A stretch of 14,956 nt of DNA from Conidiobolus incongruus B7586 (taxonomy: Eukaryota; Entomophthoromycota; Entomophthoromycetes; Entomophthorales; Conidiobolaceae). The DNA lies in the NCBI GenBank assembly GCA_000697335.1, contig JNEM01013761.1:1-14956 (forward strand), given 5' to 3'. The translations under genes and the position numbers were made by a program. Positions 9,274 to 14,956 of the stretch are shown here, one piece after another (position 1 is the stretch's first letter; every line of letters starts with the position of its first letter). Under the pieces are notes generated by a model. That model saw only the letters and a program-made list of their open reading frames with translations. It did no database searches and was not told the DNA's origin.

Positions 9274-10038
9274 AATGATTAATTTCCTTTATTCACTTAA
9301 TTAATGCAAATATGATTTTTATTATTTATATTTAGATATATTAATTAAATATTGGAAATATAAAAATTCATTCCATTTAATCAATTCCTTTAACTTATTC
9401 AAATTATTAATTATTTTTACCTATTTAATTTTTCAGGTTTTTTATAATATCCTTAATTTTGTTCAAATAATAATTAATTATTACTTAGAATATATAATTC
9501 ATCAATAATAGACTTAAATTAATTTAAAATTTATTGATATATCATGTCACCTATATGTCAAAACCTATCCTTAATATTTATAATATCAATAAATTAAAAA
9601 GTATTGAATATATAATTGGTAAATTTAAATAACTAAAATATCTTTTTTATATCCAATATTTTTATATTTTGGCTTATAATATTATTATAATTAAACTTAT
9701 GTAAATTTAAACAAAATAATATAATTTATATTCAAATAAATTTTTTTAATTACTTAATTCAAAATATTATTAAATTTTTAAATTCAAACTGTTAAAATAT
9801 ATGAAATAATAATTGATGATTAATAATTATTAATTATATATATTATTTCATAAATTTTATTCGAAATAATAAAAAATTAATTCCAAAAGTTATTATAATT
9901 TATTTATAATTTAGAAAGAAATAAATAAAATTTTTTATAAATTTTGACTTTCTATTTTTTTATTATTTTATAGAAAATTCAAAAAAAAAGATATATAACT
10001 AAATAAGTATTTTCAAATTATGAACTTATATATACATA
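9274..10038. other. AT-rich DNA without recognisable features
   Basis: Lies between the 5' end of mariner A and the end of Tc1-III. An 11-bp inverted repeat (9801-9811 and 9841-9851) is the only structure seen and may be chance. No element family recognised. Confidence 0.5.
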
Positions 10039-10040
10039 TA

Positions 10041-10200
10041 TACTATCCTATAAAAAATAAATGATAAAATTATTATATATATTTTTATCAATTATTTTAT
10101 TAATCCTTAATTTAATAAGTTAATAATAAATTATCTATTAAATTTATATTATTTATTTATAATACAATATATCTGATTAAATTATATTAATTTTTATTTA
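10041..10200 (-). mobile_element. Tc1-like element III, piece 1 (terminal arm)
   Basis: Right-end arm of a minus-strand Tc1 copy, abutting TA at 10039-10040. Its first bases, TACTATCCTATAAAA, align with the Tc1-I terminus. Further in, a 19-base run at about 10145-10165 (TATATTATTTATTTATAAT) is identical to the inverted right arm of Tc1-I. The arm breaks off where mariner B begins and resumes at about 13077. Confidence 0.72.
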
Positions 10201-11219
10201 TTACCTTGAATTTAAAATAATGCAAAAATTTTAATTTCTGATTTATCAAATATATTATTAGTTAAAATAAATAAATAAATAAATATAGAGTTATTAGGAA
10301 ATTACATGTTTTTAAAATATATAGTAGTTTATATAGTTAAAAAATCTATTGTTTAAAATTGGATGTTTAATTTAATTTTATTAAAACCAAATAATTATCA
10401 TCAAAAGTCTTTTATTTTAAAGTTCATTAAACTTAATCATAAGCCTTTTAAAATTATTTAAAAATTACAAACAATTTTTAATAATAAAAAATTATTTAAA
10501 TTAATAATTTATTTCTAGATAAATTACTTTAAAGATAAAATAAACTATTTAAAACTTGTTAAAATATTAAAACTAACTTGAACTATTATCTTTTTAATTA
10601 TTAATCCATTAAAAAAATATATTAAAAAACACCTTTTTAATTTAGTTAGAGAATTATCTAAGCACTATAATATTAGTTTTATAAGTATTTTATATATATT
10701 AAAATTTAAACTCAAATTAATAAATAAAAATATAAAATGGTTAACTTATAAATTAACTAAAGTTTAGAAAAAAACAATAATAATTATTATTAAACAAAAC
10801 TTACTAAAATATTATTCAAAGCTTAAAGCCTAAATATAAATAATTATAATTGATGTATTTTAAATTTTTATATATAGTCCTTTATTAAAGTACAAATCAA
10901 GATATTAGATTAAGCTAAATTAACCCCTTTCACAAATCCTTTTAAATAAACATTTTATTAATTAATGAATATTAATTATTATAATAGACTATAATAAATA
11001 TATATTATTTTTATTTAATTCTAGAAGGAAAATTAATTAATATTAAATTTTATATTGTTTTTTTAATAAAAGTATTTTTAATAGGTGTTTTTAATATATT
11101 TTAAGAAAACTAATTATTTTACATAATAATTGCAAAATATATAAATCTAAAGTTATAAAAAACTTTCTAATTAAGAATAACTGGAAAAAATTATCATATG
11201 TAATATATTCTTTATATTA

Positions 11220-12790
11220 TATTAACTTACAAAAATAAGTTATAAAATCAAAAATATATATATTTTAATTAATAAATAAAACAATATTTTATATTAGATT
11301 ACTTAAAACTATAATATATAATTAATATATATTATTTGATAATTAATAAATATATTTAAATAAATTTAGTAAACTATTAGCAAAAATATTAACCTTTAAT
11401 TTTTAACTAAGGTGAATTATAAATTTGCAAGTTTTTAAGATAAGGGGATATATTTAACAATATATAACCATCTTTTTTTTCTCTTTTTGTTATTATTTTA
11501 TTTAATATTTTGTAGTTATACTAAATTTTTTTATTAGTATTATTATATCTAAATCCCTCTCTAAAAAAATCTATTTATATATTAATCAACTTTATAAAGA
11601 AGATAAATCAACTTATGATATTGCTAGAATGACTAGTGTTAGTTAATCTACTATAGTTAAAGTTATTAGAAATTTTCAATAAAAACACATTTAAATTTAA
11701 ACTTAAGTGAGTTAAAATTATAAATAAATATAATAAGAAGTATAACTGTAGGTGAATTAATATAAGTAATTATAATACTGCTATAGAAATAAAACAGGAA
11801 TTATAAGATTATATAAAAATATTAGTTAATATTGATATTATTATATATGCTTTATATTAATATAGATATCACTTATATCTTAAGAAAAAACACCCCCAAA
11901 TAAAAAAATCCTATTATAAAATTAGGTGGGAGTTTAAAACTTATTATTAATATTAAACTAAAACTAATTAGAGTAAGATTATTTAGTTTAAGGAAACAAA
12001 AATATATTTTAGTAGGTTTAATAGAAAAACTCAATATTTTAGAAAAAATATAATATTACTTTAAGACTATTATATTAATTATACCTAAAAATACAATTAT
12101 AAGTTAATTATTACTTAGGGATATATATTGTCTTTAGGTATAAAATATCTTTATCAAGTTGATAAGGGAATTAATAATGAGATATACTAAAGTATTCTAA
12201 GTAATGAATTGAAAAAAAACCATTGAATAGTATAAGTTAAATAAATTTAATATTATTTTTTAGCAAGATAATATCTTTTATTATATTACAACTTTTACTA
12301 CCAAATAACTTAAAAATAATAAAATAATAGTTATAAAATAGCTTCTTTAATCTTTAAACTTTAACTCAATTAAAAATCTTTAGGATTAGTTAAAAAAAGT
12401 TATTAATGTTTTCCTTTAGTAAAAAATTTAGATTAGCTTTAGAAATATATTTAAGAAGTATAAAACAAGATTAACCCTTTTTAGTATAAAAGGTTAGTTA
12501 ATTCTATACCCCACAAACTTAAAGAAGTTAAAAAAACTAAAGATAGATATACTAAGTTTTAATTTTTTTATCACTAAAAACCTATAAATTTATAACTTAC
12601 CTTAGGTAAAATTTAAGAGTTTATATTTTAACTAATTAATAACTAAATATCATCATTTAATGATATACATTATTAATAAATATAATAGATTTTAATTATG
12701 TAATTTAACTTTATTCTATTAAATATTAATTAAGTTATTAGTAAAAATATAAGTGTTTTTAATTTTATAACTTATTTTTATAGGTTAGTG
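11220..12790 (+). mobile_element. Tc1-like element II (heavily decayed, nested in mariner B)
   Basis: 1571-bp copy of the same family as Tc1-I, flanked by TA on both sides (11218-11219 and 12791-12792). Over the first 27 bases it differs from Tc1-I at eight positions, all C-to-T or G-to-A. IR/DR sites lie at 11236 and 11413 on the left and at 12589 and 12764 on the right. Removing it restores a mariner sequence matching the uninterrupted sites in A (TA at 6647-6648) and C (TA at 14189-14190). Much more eroded than Tc1-I. Confidence 0.92.
11545..12562 (+). pseudogene. Tc1-type DD34E transposase relic (Tc1-II)
   Basis: Aligned codon by codon with the Tc1-I relic. The start codon is now ATA (11545-11547) and the stop is TAA at 12560-12562. 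Of the catalytic residues, the first Asp is lost (Lys), the second Asp survives in a QDN-type block near 12265, and the Glu is now Lys. Numerous in-frame stops. Decay is clearly stronger than in Tc1-I, and almost all differences run towards A or T. Confidence 0.88.
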
Positions 12791-13076
12791 TATAATCTAT
12801 GTAATTATAACTATTTTAAGAAATTAAAAAACTAGCTTATAAAAAAAAGTTTTTGTAGAAATACTTAATTGATTTATAAAATATCAAATTTTAGTTTTTA
12901 ATAAAAAAACTAATTTTTTAAATATTAGAAGTTTACCTAAAAAAAGCTTGAAAATTATTAATAATAAATATAATTATTGAATTTATATTATATATTTATT
13001 TTTATATTTTATATATTAAAATGGTTATTTATTTTAAATTAAACAAATTCACATTATTAAAAATAAAAAATAATAA

Positions 13077-13157
13077 TATATTGAAAGTTAAAATATAGTT
13101 AAGTTATGAATTTATTAGTTTTAATAATGGAAAGCAAATCAAAATTTAATATATCTA
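13077..13157 (-). mobile_element. Tc1-like element III, piece 2 (inner arm and transposase end)
   Basis: Sequence between mariners B and C that matches, on the minus strand, the inner IR/DR site and the last codons of the Tc1 transposase. Compare about 13091-13157 with the inverted 12540-12620 of Tc1-II. The transposase stop is TGA at 13141-13139. The TA at 13156-13157 is the target of mariner C. Confidence 0.78.
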
Positions 13158-14472
13158 TTAGTATAGAAATTAAAAAATGAGAAATTTTTTAATTTCTGAT
13201 CTTTTAAACATATTATATATTTTGAAAGATTTTATATATATATATATAATATAGGAAAATAAATATTTTCAAACTTTATATATATATTCAATTTTAACTA
13301 TTTTTTTTAAAATATTTTGATTTTTAAATTTATATTAAAATTTAATCATTTTTAAACTAGATTATGATTATCAAAAAGCTTTTATTTTTGTATCTTTAAA
13401 ACTTAAACATTAACCCTCTAAAATCATGTAAAACCTGTAAACAGTGTATAGAGATGGTTTTTTATCCAAAACTACCATATATCACTAGATTTGTGATTTT
13501 AAAGCTAAAAGGGACATTATTTAAAATTTACAAAAATATATAAGACTAATTTCTACTATTACTTTTTTACTTTCTAATTAAATAAAAAAATATATTAAGA
13601 AATACCTTTTTATTTCTGCTAAAGAACTATTAAAGTAATTTAATATTAATTATACAAGTATGTTATATTTACTTAAGTTTAAACTTAGATTAATTAATAA
13701 AATTTAAAAGAGATATCTTATAATTTAATAGAAATCTAAAAGAAAATTAGAGTAGTTATAGCTAAACTAAACTTATTAGAATATAATTAAAAACAAAGGT
13801 TTTTAGAAAAAATACTTATAATTGAAAAATTTTAGATTCTTTTATATAATCCTTTGCTTAAAAATAAAACAAGATATTAGGTTAATTATTATTAATCCCC
13901 TTATAAATTCCAATAAATAAATATTTTAAATATAAGCAAATATTAATTATTATAATATATTATAATATTATATAATTTTCTTATTTAATATCTTAAGGAA
14001 AATCAATTAATATTAAGTTATATATTATTTTTTTAAATAAAACAATTTCTAAATGATGTTTTTAATATAAATTAAAGATATTTATTATTTTACATAATAA
14101 ATACAAAATATATATAATTAAAACTATAAAAGTTTTTTTATATAAAATAAATTGGAGGGAGTTATTATATCTAGTATATTTACCTTATTATAACCTATAT
14201 GATTATAATTGCTTTAAATAATTAAAAAAACAGCTTGCAAGAAAAAAAATTCCTGCAAACCAACTAAATTAGTTTGTAAAACCTCAAATTTCAGTCCTTA
14301 ATAAAAAGAACTATTCTTTAAGTATTAGAAGCTTACCAAAGGTATAAAAAAATTATTAAAAATAAAAGAGGCTATTAATTTTATATTATTCATCAATCTT
14401 TATATATTATTTATTAATTTATTTATATAATTTTAATCTTAAAACTATGCTATTATTTAGTTTCTGCACTAA
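13158..14472 (+). mobile_element. mariner-like element C (uninterrupted copy)
   Basis: 1315-bp element, typical mariner size, bounded by TA duplications at 13156-13157 and 14473-14474. The terminal inverted repeats are 13158-13180 (TTAGTATAGAAATTAAA) and the complement of 14450-14472 (TTAGTGCAGAAACTAAA). They differ in the first 16 bases only by G-to-A and C-to-T. It lies within the last codons of Tc1-III; joining the flanks restores the Tc1 sequence with a single TA. This is the only copy in the window with no other element inside it. Confidence 0.88.
13362..14378 (+). pseudogene. mariner DD34D transposase relic (copy C)
   Basis: About 338 codons, near the family's usual 345, ending at TAA 14376-14378. 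Recognisable blocks are KELLK-FNINYTSMLYLLK (HTH region), DYNLYDYNCFK (third catalytic Asp region), LKKQLARKKIPANQLN, and RSLPKV followed by KNKRGY at the C-terminus, matching the usual RWEKCI..NGDYF ending. The DYN..DYNCF block is uninterrupted and gives the empty site for Tc1-II. Many in-frame stops; start approximate; inactive. Confidence 0.8.
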
Positions 14473-14474
14473 TA

Positions 14475-14956
14475 TCTTTTATTTTTTTAACTTTCTTAAG
14501 TCTATAGATTATTGAATAAACTAACTTCTTATTTTAAAAAAATTCATTTAATTTTAAGTTTTTTCAAAGTATTTTTGAGGTTAATTTGAATTTTTTATTG
14601 ATAAGATAGTTTTAACTTTTTTTTTAATTAATACTAAAGATTTTTAATTAGATTAATATTAAGGCATTAAAAAGCTATTTTATAACTATTATTTATTATT
14701 TTCAAACCATTTGGTATTAAAAATAATAGAATAACAAAAGTTATTAATTTATTAGAAAATAATATTTGATTTATTTAACCTATTTTATTTAATATTTTTT
14801 TTAATCTATTGTCTAAAATATTTTAATATATCATGATATTAACTTTTTTATCAAATTTATAAAGATATTTTATATTGAATAAAATCTATCTTTAAATTAA
14901 AATAATTCATTCATTATATTTTTAAATTGAAATAATATTATAATTATAAAGTAATT
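14475..14956 (-). mobile_element. Tc1-like element III, piece 3 (transposase 3' half, runs off window)
   Basis: Minus-strand sequence aligning with about 8407-8890 of Tc1-I, including KKLVYSIIYRLKKV (Tc1-I has KKLVDSIPYKLKEV), the region of the DD34E Glu (now Lys) and the IIVWG region (eroded). Coding is broken by stops. With pieces 1 and 2 it amounts to about 720 bp of element, against about 738 bp for the same part of Tc1-I, supporting one split copy. The rest lies beyond the window. Confidence 0.8.

Larger units (their letters stand above)
10385..12980 (+). pseudogene. mariner DD34D transposase relic (copy B, split by Tc1-II)
   Basis: Transposase remnant whose coding span is interrupted at 11218-12792 by Tc1-II, within the region encoding the third catalytic Asp. 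The clearest block is VRELSKHYNISFISILYILK followed by WLTYKLTKV, matching the second HTH and the WVPHLLTE-like linker of mariner transposases. Several stops stand at expected Gln codons. The end used is TGA at 12978-12980; the start is approximate. Non-functional. Confidence 0.78.
10201..13076 (+). mobile_element. mariner-like element B (decayed, interrupted by Tc1-II)
   Basis: Plus-strand mariner of about 1.3 kb without Tc1-II, sitting inside the arm of Tc1-III. The left end begins TTACCTTGAATTT after TA. The right end is placed at about 13076 where Tc1-III sequence resumes (TATATTGAAAG). The body aligns with A and C throughout. The right boundary is uncertain by perhaps 30 bp because the terminal repeats are badly eroded. 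Being inside Tc1-III and containing Tc1-II, it is intermediate in age. Confidence 0.75.

Noticed and set aside
9801-9851. 11-bp inverted repeat (ATGAAATAATA and its complement)
   Set aside because: Made almost only of A and T, no target duplication and no second copy; expected by chance at this base composition.

Overview
The window is an extremely AT-rich stretch of eukaryotic nuclear DNA, most likely from a filamentous fungus. The reasons are one intact gene for a secreted Ser/Thr/Tyr-rich repeat protein of cell-wall or effector type, surrounded by DNA transposons decayed almost entirely by C-to-T and G-to-A changes, as repeat-induced point mutation (RIP) would leave. The species cannot be named from the sequence; an AT-rich compartment of an ascomycete genome is the best guess.

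Left part (1-4100): AT-rich DNA with no recognisable content except one gene on the minus strand (2493-1450, 347 aa). It encodes a signal peptide, a small basic four-cysteine domain, and 20 tandem 11-residue units, with a TATA-like box upstream and a possible poly(A) signal downstream. At about 4103-4595 lies a short island of much higher GC content with several inverted repeats. I could not identify it.

Right part (6350-14956): nested relics of two Tc1/mariner superfamily lineages, reconstructed by comparing copies within the window. Three mariner-like elements of about 1.3 kb (A minus strand 6352-9271; B plus strand about 10201-13076; C plus strand 13158-14472) carry fragments of a DD34D transposase. 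Three Tc1-like elements (I plus strand 7565-9144; II plus strand 11220-12790; III minus strand, pieces at 10041-10200, 13077-13157 and 14475-14956, running off the window) carry fragments of a DD34E transposase. Copies I and II, the only ones whose four repeat sites all lie in the window, have about 206-bp IR/DR ends.

The nesting gives an order of events. Tc1-III landed first. Mariners B and C then landed inside it. Tc1-II landed inside mariner B, and Tc1-I landed inside mariner A. So Tc1 activity both preceded and followed mariner activity here. All the transposases are dead. The remaining stretches (1-1330, 2620-3836, 4600-6350, 9274-10038) show nothing I can support.
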